DNA of 64,000 bases. It comes from Mycolicibacterium sp. S2-37 (GTDB taxonomy: Bacteria; Actinomycetota; Actinomycetes; Mycobacteriales; Mycobacteriaceae). Each line of letters begins with the position of its first letter. The stretch's first letter is position 1. Below the pieces are notes generated by a model. It did not search any database. It had not been told where the DNA came from and saw only the letters and a list, made by a program, of their open reading frames with translations. The position numbers and the translations under genes were made by a program. The stretch is taken from the NCBI RefSeq assembly GCF_017352375.1, contig NZ_JAFEVR010000009.1:399252-463251 (forward strand), given 5' to 3'. Of this stretch, positions 41,850-50,312 are shown piece by piece.

Positions 41850-42794
41850 GTGACCGAGATCCTTCCCGCCGGCCTGACCGCATCGGCCCGGGTGGCCGCG
41901 TCCAGCGCAAACCTCGGCCCGGGCTTCGACAGCCTGGGTCTGGCCCTGGGTCTCTACGACGACATCAGCGTCGACACCCGCGAGTCGGGTCTCACGGTGG
42001 AGGTCGAGGGGGAGGGAGCCGGTCAGGTCGCGCTCGACTCCTCGCATCTGGTGGTACGCGCGATCGAAGCCGGCCTGCACGCGGCGGGGTGCCGCGTGGG
42101 CGGGATGACGGTGCGCTGCCGCAATGACATCCCGCACTCGCGTGGTCTGGGATCGTCGGCCGCCGCGGTCGTCGGCGGTCTCGCGGTGGCGAACGGCCTT
42201 GTCGCACAATCTGATTTGACGGCGCTGAGCGAATCGGAACTGGTGCAGCTGTCATCGGAATTCGAAGGGCATCCCGACAACGCCGCGGCCGCGGTGCTCG
42301 GGGGCGCGGTGGTCACCTGGACCGAGGACGCCGGCCACTCGGCCCGCTACGCAGCGGCGCCGTTGCGGTTGCATCCCGAGATCCACCTGTTCTCGGCGAT
42401 TCCCCAGGAGCGGTCGTCGACCGCCGAGACGCGCGTATTGCTGCCCGACCACGTCCGCCACGCCGATGCCCGGTTCAACCTCAGCCGCGCCGCGCTGCTG
42501 GTCGTCGCGCTGACCGAACGGCCTGACCTCTTGATGGCGGCCACCGAGGATGTGCTACACCAGCCGCAGCGAGCGCCGGCGATGCCCGCGTCGGCGGAAT
42601 ATCTGAAGGTGTTGCGTGGTTGTGATGTGGCAGCGGCGCTGTCAGGGGCTGGACCTGCGGTGTTGGCGCTGAGTACCAGCCCGGACCTACCGGCTGACGC
42701 GCTCGAGTACGGCGCGGCCAACGGGTTCGCCGTCCGGGCGATGGCCGTGGGTGAGGGCGTTCGCTGGACGTCAGGGGTGGTCGCGGGTCACTGA
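41850..42794 (+). CDS. thrB: Homoserine kinase
   Basis: GHMP kinase phosphorylating homoserine, 314 residues from the GTG at 41850, 13 bases after thrC. Motifs: VAASSANLGPGFDSLGLALG at the N-terminus, ATP loop IPHSRGLGSSAAAVVGGL and C-terminal AALSGAGPAVLAL. Last gene of the thr set; rho follows after a 293-base regulatory gap with its own promoter. Confidence 0.96.
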   Translation: MTEILPAGLTASARVAASSANLGPGFDSLGLALGLYDDISVDTRESGLTVEVEGEGAGQVALDSSHLVVRAIEAGLHAAGCRVGGMTVRCRNDIPHSRGLGSSAAAVVGGLAVANGLVAQSDLTALSESELVQLSSEFEGHPDNAAAAVLGGAVVTWTEDAGHSARYAAAPLRLHPEIHLFSAIPQERSSTAETRVLLPDHVRHADARFNLSRAALLVVALTERPDLLMAATEDVLHQPQRAPAMPASAEYLKVLRGCDVAAALSGAGPAVLALSTSPDLPADALEYGAANGFAVRAMAVGEGVRWTSGVVAGH

Positions 42795-42830
42795 ATCGCG
42801 GGACACGAGGTCGGCGGCCATGCAGCGTTC

Positions 42831-42859
42831 TTGCTTCCGGCTCTCAGGCGGGTTATCCT
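42831..42859 (+). promoter_or_regulatory. Promoter of rho
   Basis: TTGCTT at 42831-42836 and TATCCT at 42854-42859 are 17 bases apart. The transcript would begin near 42866, giving rho a leader of about 220 bases. Confidence 0.65.
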
Positions 42860-43007
42860 CGGCATCGTCCAGCAATCGCAGCGTCTCTGCCTGCGCCGAC
42901 ACTAGGACGACCACTCATCTTTCCCGTGTTTCACTCGTGGACTGGCGGTTCGCCCCATCGTGGCGATTCCCGTCTTTCACCGTTGCAGAGGCGACGGTGG
43001 GAACTTC

Positions 43008-43072
43008 GCGTTCAGCGCAACGGCTGAACGCCGAAGGATCTTGGAACCCTCGCGCCACTTGATCAGCGAGGG
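43008..43072 (+). promoter_or_regulatory. Structured rho mRNA leader (two hairpins before the ribosome-binding site)
   Basis: Hairpin 1: nine-base arms gcgttcagc (43008-43016) and gctgaacgc (43023-43031) with a six-base loop. Hairpin 2: seven-base arms ccctcgc (43047-43053) and gcgaggg (43066-43072) with a 12-base loop. Hairpin 2 ends four bases before the aaagga ribosome-binding site. Rho genes elsewhere are autoregulated through their leaders, which makes this a candidate control region. Confidence 0.6.
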
Positions 43073-43087
43073 ACAGAAAGGAAATCC

Positions 43088-45106
43088 GTGACCGATACGG
43101 ACCTCGTCACGGCCGACAGCGCCGAGCGCGACCTGCCGACCGCCGCGACAACTGATGCTCCGGGCACACCGGCCGTCGAGACGCCGACCGCGGAGACAGC
43201 CTCTACCGCCTCCGGTGACCGTGCCCGTTCTACCTCGCTGACCTCGATGGTTCTGCCCGAACTGCGGGCTCTGGCCAAGCAGATCGGCGTCGAGGGCGCC
43301 TCCGGCATGCGCAAGAGCGAACTCATCGCCGCGATCCGTGAGCGCCGCGAGGGCAATGGCTCGAAGGCCGCTGCCGCCGACGGTGACACCCAGAAGTCCG
43401 CCGAGAAGGCGCCTGACGGTGACAGCGCTCCGCAGACCCCGCCGCGCCGCGAGCGTCGCGGTGCTGCGCGCAGGGCGGGTGCACCCGAGACCGACACCGC
43501 GAACGCCGGCCAAGCGCCGCAGGCCGAGCCGGAGACACCCGCCGCAGAGGCGACCCCCGAGGCGAAGAGCGAAGCGAAGACCGAGCCCGCGCCGGAGCGC
43601 ACGCGGCAGGACAAGCCCGCCAATGACGAGCCCAGGGGTGATCGCCAGCGGAATCGTTCCGGCGAGCAGTCGGATGGCAAGTCCGACAACAAGAACGACA
43701 ACCGCACCGACGGCGGGACCAGCAACCGCAACGACGGCGGTGACCGGCAGCGCGACGACCAGCAGGGTCGCGGCAACCGCAACAACGCCAACAACAACGC
43801 CAGCAACGCCAACAACAACGATGACGATGACGACGGCGACGGCCGCCAGGGCAGGCGTGGGCGTCGCTTCCGCGATCGCCGGCGCCGTGGCGAACGGGGC
43901 AGCGAGAGCACCGGCGGCGGTGGCGACCGCGACACTGAACTCCGCGATGACGACGTCGTGCAGCCGGTGGCGGGCATCCTCGACGTGCTCGACAACTACG
44001 CGTTCGTGCGCACCTCCGGCTACCTGGCCGGGCCGAACGACGTGTACGTCTCGATGAACATGGTCCGCAAGAACGGTCTGCGCCGCGGCGATGCGGTCAC
44101 CGGTGCGGTCCGCGTGCCGAAGGAAGGTGAAGGCGGTGGCCAGAATCAGCGGCAGAAGTTCAATCCGCTGGTGCGCCTCGACACCGTCAACGGCGGGCCG
44201 GTCGAGGACGCCAGGAAGCGGCCCGACTTCTCCAAGCTGACACCGCTGTACCCGAATCAGCGGCTGCGCCTGGAGACCACGCCCGACCGGTTGACCACCC
44301 GCGTCATCGATCTGATCATGCCGATCGGTAAGGGGCAGCGCGCCCTGATCGTGTCACCGCCCAAGGCCGGTAAGACCACGATCATGCAGGACATCGCCAA
44401 CGCGATCACCCGCAACAACCCCGAATGCCACCTGATGGTCGTCCTGGTCGACGAGCGACCTGAAGAGGTCACCGACATGCAGCGCTCGGTGAAGGGCGAG
44501 GTCATCGCGTCCACCTTCGACCGGCCGCCGTCCGACCACACCCAGGCCGCCGAACTGGCGATCGAACGGGCCAAGCGCCTGGTCGAGCAGGGCAAGGACG
44601 TCGTCGTGCTGTTGGACTCGATCACCCGGCTGGGCCGCGCGTACAACAACGCCTCGCCGGCATCCGGTCGGATCCTGTCCGGTGGTGTCGACTCGACCGC
44701 GCTGTACCCGCCGAAGCGATTCCTCGGCGCGGCCCGCAACATCGAGGACGGTGGTTCGCTGACGATCATCGCCACCGCGATGGTGGAGACCGGTTCGACC
44801 GGTGACACGGTGATCTTCGAGGAGTTCAAGGGCACCGGCAACGCCGAACTCAAGCTGGACCGTAAGATCGCCGAACGCCGCGTGTTCCCGGCCGTCGACG
44901 TCAATCCGTCGGGCACCCGCAAGGATGAGCTGCTGCTGTCCACCGATGAGTTCGCCGTGGTCCACAAGCTGCGCCGCGTGCTGTCCGGTCTGGACAGCCA
45001 TCAGGCCATCGATCTGCTGATGAGTCAGCTGCGTAAGACCAAGACGAACTACGAGTTCCTGGTGCAGGTCTCCAAGACCGCACCCGGCTCGGCCGATCAC
45101 GACTGA
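43088..45106 (+). CDS. rho: Transcription termination factor Rho with long low-complexity insertion
   Basis: 672 residues from a GTG, against about 420 for E. coli Rho. The N-terminal Rho domain (about 50-95: MVLPELRALAKQIGVEGASG) is followed by roughly 190 residues of low complexity: first Ala/Glu/Pro-rich, then Asn/Asp/Arg-rich (NNANNNASNANNNDDDDD, then RRGRRFRDRRRRGERG). The primary RNA-binding fold starts near residue 295 (GILDVLDNYAFVRTSGYL). The ATPase core has Walker A SPPKAGKTTIM and VLLDSITRLGRAYN. An insertion here is known in actinobacterial Rho, where it increases RNA affinity. It ends in a strong terminator. Confidence 0.96.
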   Translation: MTDTDLVTADSAERDLPTAATTDAPGTPAVETPTAETASTASGDRARSTSLTSMVLPELRALAKQIGVEGASGMRKSELIAAIRERREGNGSKAAAADGDTQKSAEKAPDGDSAPQTPPRRERRGAARRAGAPETDTANAGQAPQAEPETPAAEATPEAKSEAKTEPAPERTRQDKPANDEPRGDRQRNRSGEQSDGKSDNKNDNRTDGGTSNRNDGGDRQRDDQQGRGNRNNANNNASNANNNDDDDDGDGRQGRRGRRFRDRRRRGERGSESTGGGGDRDTELRDDDVVQPVAGILDVLDNYAFVRTSGYLAGPNDVYVSMNMVRKNGLRRGDAVTGAVRVPKEGEGGGQNQRQKFNPLVRLDTVNGGPVEDARKRPDFSKLTPLYPNQRLRLETTPDRLTTRVIDLIMPIGKGQRALIVSPPKAGKTTIMQDIANAITRNNPECHLMVVLVDERPEEVTDMQRSVKGEVIASTFDRPPSDHTQAAELAIERAKRLVEQGKDVVVLLDSITRLGRAYNNASPASGRILSGGVDSTALYPPKRFLGAARNIEDGGSLTIIATAMVETGSTGDTVIFEEFKGTGNAELKLDRKIAERRVFPAVDVNPSGTRKDELLLSTDEFAVVHKLRRVLSGLDSHQAIDLLMSQLRKTKTNYEFLVQVSKTAPGSADHD

Positions 45107-45124
45107 CCCCGCGTCATCACGAAG

Positions 45125-45152
45125 AGCCCCCGCTGCACGGCGGGGGCTTTTT
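45125..45152 (+). terminator. Rho-independent terminator of rho
   Basis: Nine-base arms agcccccgc (45125-45133) and gcgggggct (45140-45148), six-base loop, then TTTTT. Starts 18 bases after the rho stop. Confidence 0.9.
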
Positions 45153-45168
45153 GTTGCCCTGGCCTTGG

Positions 45169-45188
45169 TACTCAACCTTGAGTAGTAT
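45169..45188 (+). promoter_or_regulatory. Palindromic operator and -10 box of the VOC-PadR operon
   Basis: tactcaa (45169-45175) and ttgagta (45178-45184) form a perfect inverted repeat with a two-base centre. TAGTAT at 45183-45188 fits a -10 box six bases before the GTG at 45195, so the message would be leaderless and the palindrome would block polymerase. PadR-type regulators often bind such TACT/AGTA repeats, which suggests autoregulation by the second gene. Confidence 0.65.
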
Positions 45189-45194
45189 GGCGAT

Positions 45195-45920
45195 GTGGCC
45201 GTGACGACGATTCCGATGCTGCCGTGTGTGGCGCCGGACGAGACCGTCGAGCTCTTCAACGCGCTCGGCTTCCAGACGACGTACCAGCAGACGCGTCCGT
45301 ATCTGTACCTGTCGTTCTGCCGCGCCGAGACGGAGATCCACTACGGGCGTGCGTCCAAGAACCTCGACCCCGCGGAGGAGCGGTCCGGTGGCTGCCTGGT
45401 GATGGTTGACGACCAGGACACCCTGGCGGGGCTGCACCGCGAATTCACCGCTGCGTTGCGCGCCCACTACGGCAAGGTGCTCGCGTCGGGCCGGCCCCGG
45501 ATGACCCGCTTCCGTGCCGGCCAGACCCGCTTCACGGTGGTCGACCCGTCGGGCAACAGCGTCATCTTCATCAGCCGAGACGACCCCGCGGAACTCGAGT
45601 ACGGCGGATCCTCGTCGCTGACCGGGTTGGCCAAGGTGATCGACAACGCGCGCATCCTCCGCGATTTCAAAACCGATCTGAAGGCGGCCGCTCGAGTGCT
45701 CGACATCGGTCTCCGGCGGCACCGAGCTGGCGCATCGGCGCGGGATCTCGCACGGGCCCTCGCGGCCCGAGCCGAGCTGGCGGTGGCGCTCGACGACCGG
45801 GCTGGGGCCCGTGAAATCGGGGCCGAACTGCAGGCCCTCGACCTGACCGACGACGACCGGGTCGCCCTGGCCGGTGAGCTGTCGGCTGCCGATGAACTCG
45901 ACCGCTGGCTGTCGGACTGA
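45195..45920 (+). CDS. VOC-fold protein with C-terminal helical extension
   Basis: 241 residues from a GTG. The first half (about 1-130) is a glyoxalase/bleomycin-resistance-like fold: AVTTIPMLPCVAPDETVELFNALGF and RFTVVDPSGNSVIFISRDD near residue 120. The second half is a predicted Ala/Arg/Leu-rich helical region without a recognised motif. The stop overlaps the PadR start by one base (TGATG), so the pair is coupled. It may bind the small molecule that the PadR protein responds to; this is inference. Confidence 0.75.
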   Translation: MAVTTIPMLPCVAPDETVELFNALGFQTTYQQTRPYLYLSFCRAETEIHYGRASKNLDPAEERSGGCLVMVDDQDTLAGLHREFTAALRAHYGKVLASGRPRMTRFRAGQTRFTVVDPSGNSVIFISRDDPAELEYGGSSSLTGLAKVIDNARILRDFKTDLKAAARVLDIGLRRHRAGASARDLARALAARAELAVALDDRAGAREIGAELQALDLTDDDRVALAGELSAADELDRWLSD

Positions 45921-46471
45921 TGTCGACGGTTCGGCTGCTGGTGCTCGGTGTCGTGCGGATGCGCGGGGAGGCCCACGGGTACGCCGTGCACCGCGAGCTG
46001 ATGTCCTGGCGGGTCGATACCTGGACCGCGGTGAAGCCGCCGTCGATCTACCACGCGGTCAAACAGCTGGCGCGCGAAGACCTCCTCGAAGAGGCGGCTC
46101 GGGGCGAAAGCTCTCGCGGACCGGCCCGCGTGACGTACCGGATCACCGACTCCGGCGACAGCGAGTTCTTCCGTCTGCTGGAGGCCGCCCTGTTGAGCCC
46201 CGACATCGAAGAGTTCGGGGCGGGCATCGCGTTCATGACCGCTTTGCCGCGGGGACGGGCGAGTGAATTGCTCGGCGCTCAACTCGAGTCCACGGTCGGG
46301 ATCGGCGAGGAGCTCGACGCGCTGAAACCGCAATGGCCCTATGCGGCAGAACCGCCGCACGCCCGGCATCTGCTCGACCTGTGGCGCGGGGTGTTCGACG
46401 CGAACGCCGGGTGGTCGGCCGGAATGCTCGAACGGGTCAGAAGCGGCGAATTCCGCTTCGCCGACGACTAG
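45920..46471 (+). CDS. PadR-family transcriptional regulator
   Basis: 183 residues. Winged-helix N-terminus STVRLLVLGVVRMRGEAHGYAVHREL, recognition helix region VKPPSIYHAVKQLAREDLLEE, then RVTYRITDSG; all standard for PadR. A C-terminal helical domain for dimerisation follows. Likely represses its own operon through the TACTCAA palindrome at 45169. The stop shares bases with the stop of the convergent TetR gene. Confidence 0.9.
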   Translation: MSTVRLLVLGVVRMRGEAHGYAVHRELMSWRVDTWTAVKPPSIYHAVKQLAREDLLEEAARGESSRGPARVTYRITDSGDSEFFRLLEAALLSPDIEEFGAGIAFMTALPRGRASELLGAQLESTVGIGEELDALKPQWPYAAEPPHARHLLDLWRGVFDANAGWSAGMLERVRSGEFRFADD

Positions 46472-47073
46472 ATCCGCGGATCGGCCCGCAGGGCCGGCAT
46501 CACGTAGCGCCGCACCTGCCGGAGCAGGGCGGCCGGATCGGCCGGATCCAAGGTGTTCCCGGGCACCGTGGCCAGCGAGATGAGAGCCCGCGCCACCCAT
46601 TCGGCGGCCTCTGGAACGTCGGTCGCCGGATGGATCTCACCGCGCTCGCGGGCAGCGATCAGATAGCGGGTCCAGAATTCGGCGAGGTCGGGCACCAGGC
46701 CCTGTACACCGGCGCCCGCGCAGGCCGCGAACTCATCGGGTTCCTCCAGCCGCAGCTTCATCAGCAGGGCGCCGGGGTCGTCGTACGCGCTGCGGCCGTG
46801 CCGGATGCCCGCGGTGATCTGCTCATCGAGGCCCGCGATGCGCTCGAGCATCTCGTGCGCCTCTGACCAATACGCCTCGTTGAGCCGCACGATCGCCGCC
46901 CCGAGCAGCGCCGCCTTGTCGGGGAAGTGCCGGTAGAGCCAGCCCCGTGACACCCCGGCGGCCTCGGCCACCTCGGAAACCGTCGTCGCACGGATTCCCT
47001 TGTTGCGCAGACACGCTTCGGCCGCGTCGATCAACCGATCGCGAACCGACCGTGTGGGCGTGGTTGCCGGCAC
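46468..47073 (-). CDS. TetR-family transcriptional regulator
   Basis: 201 residues from a GTG at 47073. Helix-turn-helix region TTVSEVAEAAGVSRGWLYRHFPDKAALL. The C-terminal domain resembles mycobacterial TetR proteins that sit beside acyl-CoA ligases. Divergent from the FadD17-like gene with 146 bases between starts, in which ACAGA (47174-47178) and TCTGT (47187-47191) form a short inverted repeat that could be an operator. Regulation of the ligase is inferred from this arrangement. Confidence 0.88.
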   Translation of the reverse strand: MPATTPTRSVRDRLIDAAEACLRNKGIRATTVSEVAEAAGVSRGWLYRHFPDKAALLGAAIVRLNEAYWSEAHEMLERIAGLDEQITAGIRHGRSAYDDPGALLMKLRLEEPDEFAACAGAGVQGLVPDLAEFWTRYLIAARERGEIHPATDVPEAAEWVARALISLATVPGNTLDPADPAALLRQVRRYVMPALRADPRI

Positions 47074-47219
47074 CGGATTGCGACCTCCTCGGGCATATCG
47101 CCGCGGACTGCACCGCGGTCAATGCATTCTGCCAACCAACGCACCGATGCGGTGTGCCAGGACGACATGGTAGACAGATCGACAATTCTGTTCACTCATC
47201 GAATCGAGGTGGGCCGCCG

Positions 47220-48791
47220 ATGCCGGACACGCTGCAGCAACTGCTCCGCGAGCGCGCCGAATCCGATTCCGTCGCGGTGCGCCACGGCGACCGCAGCTGG
47301 ACCTGGCGCGAGCACGTCGGCGAGGCGTCGCAGCAGGCGGCGGCCCTGATCGCCGTGGCCGACCCACAGCGCCCGCTGCACGTCGGCGTGCTGCTGGGCA
47401 ACACCCCGGACATGCTCACCGCACTCGCTGCGGCAGCGTTGGGCGGCTACGTACTGTGCGGCATCAACACGACCCGGCGCGGCGACGCGCTGGCCCGCGA
47501 CATCACGCGGGTGGACTGCCAACTCCTGCTCGTCAACGCCGACCACCGACACCTGCTCGACGGTCTCGACCTGCCCGGCGTCACCGTGCTCGACACCTCG
47601 ACCGAAGAGTGGACGAGGCTGCTGGCGGCAGCCCCCGCGCTGACCCCGCACCGTGAGGTCGGCCCCGACGACACATTCATGATGATCTTCACCTCGGGCA
47701 CCAGCGGCGAGCCGAAGGCCGTCCAGGTGCCCCATGCGATGGTGCTGTTCGCGGGCACCGCGCTGGTCGAGCGCTACGGGCTCACCAGCGACGACGTCTG
47801 CTATCTCGCGATGCCGCTGTTCCACTCGAACGCCGTCTACGCCGGCTGGAGCGTGGCGGTCGGCGCCGGGGCGGCGATGGCGCCGGCCTCCTTCTCGGCG
47901 TCGCGGTTCCTGACCGACGTCCGCCACTACGGCGCCACCTACATGAACTACGTCGGCAAGCCGCTCGCCTACATCCTGGCGACGACGGAAAAGCCGGATG
48001 ACCACGACAACCCGCTGCGCATCGCGTTCGGCAACGAGGCCGCCGACCGCGACATCGACGCATTCGGGAGGCGCTTCGGCTGCACCGTCTGGGACGGATT
48101 CGGGTCCACCGAGACGGCCGTCATCATCACCCGGCCGGACGACTGCCCGCCGGGGTCGATCGGCAAGGGCTTCCCCGGCGTGGCGATCTACGACCCCGAG
48201 ACCGTGCGCGAATGCGAGACCGCCCGGTTCGACGAGAACGGTGCCCTCGTCAACGCCGACGCCGCAGTCGGCGAGCTGGTCAACACCGCAGGCGGCGGCC
48301 TGTTCCGCGGGTACTACAACGACGAGGGCGCCACCGACGAACGGATGCGCCACGGCATGTACTGGTCGGGCGACCTGGCCTATCGCGACGCCGACGGCTG
48401 GATCTACCTGGCCGGCCGCACCTCGGACTGGATGCGGGTCGACGGCGAGAACCTCACCGCGGCACCGATCGAACGCATCCTGCTGCGCCTGCCCGCGGTC
48501 AACCGGGTCGCCGTCTATCCGGTGCCCGACGAGCTTGTCGGCGACCAGGTCATGGCCGCGGTCGTCCTGCAGGACGACGCGAAGCTGACCCCCCACGAGT
48601 TCGGCGAGTTCCTCGCCGCGCAGCGCGACCTGTCACCCAAGGCGTGGCCCCGGTACGTGTGGGTGGCCGACGACCTGCCGAGTACCGCCACCAACAAGAT
48701 CCTCAAGCGCGAGCTGGTCGCCATGGGCGTCGAGCCGCGTGGACGCACGATCTGGAAGCGCGACCGCGCCGGGAGCTACGAACCGGAATAG
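47220..48791 (+). CDS. FadD17-like acyl-CoA/acyl-AMP ligase
   Basis: 523 residues from the ATG at 47220 with gaggtggg upstream; the longer frame from 46947 has no coding character. AMP-binding motifs: FMMIFTSGTSGEPKAVQ, MPLFHSNAVYAGW, WDGFGSTETAVIITRP, YWSGDLAYRDADGW and the catalytic Lys in ATNKILKRELV. It aligns well, as remembered, with M. tuberculosis FadD17, linked to steroid side-chain degradation. Activates a fatty or sterol-derived acid. Its true substrate is unknown, and the gene lies between rho and rpmE, where M. tuberculosis has none. Confidence 0.88.
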   Translation: MPDTLQQLLRERAESDSVAVRHGDRSWTWREHVGEASQQAAALIAVADPQRPLHVGVLLGNTPDMLTALAAAALGGYVLCGINTTRRGDALARDITRVDCQLLLVNADHRHLLDGLDLPGVTVLDTSTEEWTRLLAAAPALTPHREVGPDDTFMMIFTSGTSGEPKAVQVPHAMVLFAGTALVERYGLTSDDVCYLAMPLFHSNAVYAGWSVAVGAGAAMAPASFSASRFLTDVRHYGATYMNYVGKPLAYILATTEKPDDHDNPLRIAFGNEAADRDIDAFGRRFGCTVWDGFGSTETAVIITRPDDCPPGSIGKGFPGVAIYDPETVRECETARFDENGALVNADAAVGELVNTAGGGLFRGYYNDEGATDERMRHGMYWSGDLAYRDADGWIYLAGRTSDWMRVDGENLTAAPIERILLRLPAVNRVAVYPVPDELVGDQVMAAVVLQDDAKLTPHEFGEFLAAQRDLSPKAWPRYVWVADDLPSTATNKILKRELVAMGVEPRGRTIWKRDRAGSYEPE

Positions 48792-48830
48792 CGACCTGGC
48801 CTCACGCGTTTAGGAAGTCAGCGGTTGACC

Positions 48831-48839
48831 TGGCATAAT
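48831..48839 (+). promoter_or_regulatory. Extended -10 promoter upstream of rpmE
   Basis: TGGCATAAT carries a TGN extension and a near-consensus -10 (CATAAT, 48834-48839). A TTGACC at 48825-48830 is too close to serve as its -35. The leader before the rpmE ATG would be about 85 bases. Confidence 0.5.
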
Positions 48840-48932
48840 CGCCGCTAGTCACACCCTCGGTTCCGGTTCACGTCCGCTCCAGTCCAGGTATGGACGGGCG
48901 ACCCGGCGGCCAACTATCGAAGAGGACCAGCA

Positions 48933-49172
48933 ATGAAGACGGGTATCCACCCTGAGTATGTCGACACCACCGTGGTGTGCGGCTGCGGCAACACCTTCAC
49001 GACGCGGAGCACCAAGCAGAGCGGCCAGATCAACGTCGAGGTCTGCTCGCAGTGCCACCCGTTCTACACCGGCAAGCAGAAGATCCTCGACAGCGGCGGT
49101 CGCGTCGCCCGTTTCGAGAAGCGCTACGGCAAGCGCAAGGCCGGTTCCGACAAGGCCGCAGCCGACAACTAG
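48933..49172 (+). CDS. rpmE: Ribosomal protein bL31
   Basis: 79-residue large-subunit protein, zinc-binding (C+) form: Cys16 and Cys18 in VVCGCGNTF, Cys38 and Cys41 in VCSQCHPFYTGKQ. These four Cys distinguish it from the Cys-less form made under zinc limitation. The ribosome-binding site is agagga. Followed by a hairpin that separates it from prfA. Confidence 0.97.
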   Translation: MKTGIHPEYVDTTVVCGCGNTFTTRSTKQSGQINVEVCSQCHPFYTGKQKILDSGGRVARFEKRYGKRKAGSDKAAADN

Positions 49173-49180
49173 CTACCGAC

Positions 49181-49222
49181 CCGACGCCCGATCTGCCGCC
49201 GTGTGCGCAGGCCGGGCGTCGG
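49181..49222 (+). terminator. Terminator/attenuator hairpin between rpmE and prfA
   Basis: Perfect ten-base arms ccgacgcccg (49181-49190) and cgggcgtcgg (49213-49222) separated by 22 bases and followed by TTTGCGTT. It may end the rpmE message or reduce read-through into prfA, which has its own strong ribosome-binding site (aaggagg). Confidence 0.65.
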
Positions 49223-49250
49223 TTTGCGTTCAGGGAAGGAGGTCGACGCG

Positions 49251-50312
49251 ATGACCGCGATCGACACGCTGCTCGCTGAGCACGCCGACCTGGAGGCACA
49301 GCTCGCCGACCCGGCGCTGCACGCCGATGCGGCCAGAGCCCGCCGGGTGGGCCGGCGGTTCGCCCAGCTCGCGCCGATCGTCAACACCCACCGCAAGCTG
49401 GAGGCGACGCGGGGTGACCTGGAGACGGCGCGCGAACTGGCCGCCGACGACAAGTCGTTCGCGGCGGAGGTACCCGAACTCGAGGCGGATGTCGACCGTC
49501 TGGAGACGCAGCTTTCGGATCTGCTCGCCCCGCGGGACCCGCACGACGCCGACGACATCGTGCTCGAGGTGAAGTCGGGGGAGGGCGGCGAGGAGTCCGC
49601 GCTGTTCGCCGCGGATCTGGCGCGGATGTACATCCGGTACGCCGAGCGCCACGGCTGGACCGTGTCGATGCTCGGGGAGACCTTCTCCGATCTCGGCGGC
49701 TACAAGGACGCCACTCTGTCGATCAGGAGCAAGGGCGACGCGGCCGACGGCGTCTGGGCCCGGCTCAAGTTCGAGGGCGGCGTGCACCGCGTTCAGCGGG
49801 TTCCGGTCACCGAATCGCAGGGCCGCGTCCACACGTCGGCGGCCGGTGTCCTGGTCTATCCCGAACCGGAGGAGGTCGAGGAGGTCCAGATCGACGAATC
49901 GGACCTGCGCATCGACGTCTACCGGTCGTCGGGCAAGGGCGGACAGGGCGTCAACACCACCGACTCCGCGGTGCGCATCACCCACCTGCCCACCGGCATC
50001 GTCGTCACCTGTCAGAACGAGCGGTCCCAGCTGCAGAACAAGGCGCGCGCGATGCAGGTGCTCGCGGCCAGGTTGCAGGCGGTCGCCGAAGAGCAGGCGC
50101 AGGCCGACGCGTCGGCCGACCGGGCGAGCCAGATCCGCACCGTCGACCGCAGCGAGCGGATCCGCACCTACAACTACCCCGAGAACCGCATCGCCGACCA
50201 CCGCATCAACTTCAAGGCCCACAACCTCGACCAGGTGCTCGACGGCGACCTCGATCCGCTGTTCGACGCACTCGCCGCCGCCGACAAACAGGCCCGACTG
50301 CAACGCGCATGA
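49251..50312 (+). CDS. prfA: Peptide chain release factor 1
   Basis: 353 residues from the ATG at 49251 with aaggagg nine bases upstream; an earlier in-frame start at 49203 would place the hairpin inside the gene. Stop-codon recognition PxT motif appears as PVT in RVPVTESQGRVHTSAAG. The catalytic GGQ is at residues 230-232 (SSGKGGQGVN). Its ATGA overlap with prmC couples it to the methyltransferase that modifies this Gln. Confidence 0.97.
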   Translation: MTAIDTLLAEHADLEAQLADPALHADAARARRVGRRFAQLAPIVNTHRKLEATRGDLETARELAADDKSFAAEVPELEADVDRLETQLSDLLAPRDPHDADDIVLEVKSGEGGEESALFAADLARMYIRYAERHGWTVSMLGETFSDLGGYKDATLSIRSKGDAADGVWARLKFEGGVHRVQRVPVTESQGRVHTSAAGVLVYPEPEEVEEVQIDESDLRIDVYRSSGKGGQGVNTTDSAVRITHLPTGIVVTCQNERSQLQNKARAMQVLAARLQAVAEEQAQADASADRASQIRTVDRSERIRTYNYPENRIADHRINFKAHNLDQVLDGDLDPLFDALAAADKQARLQRA

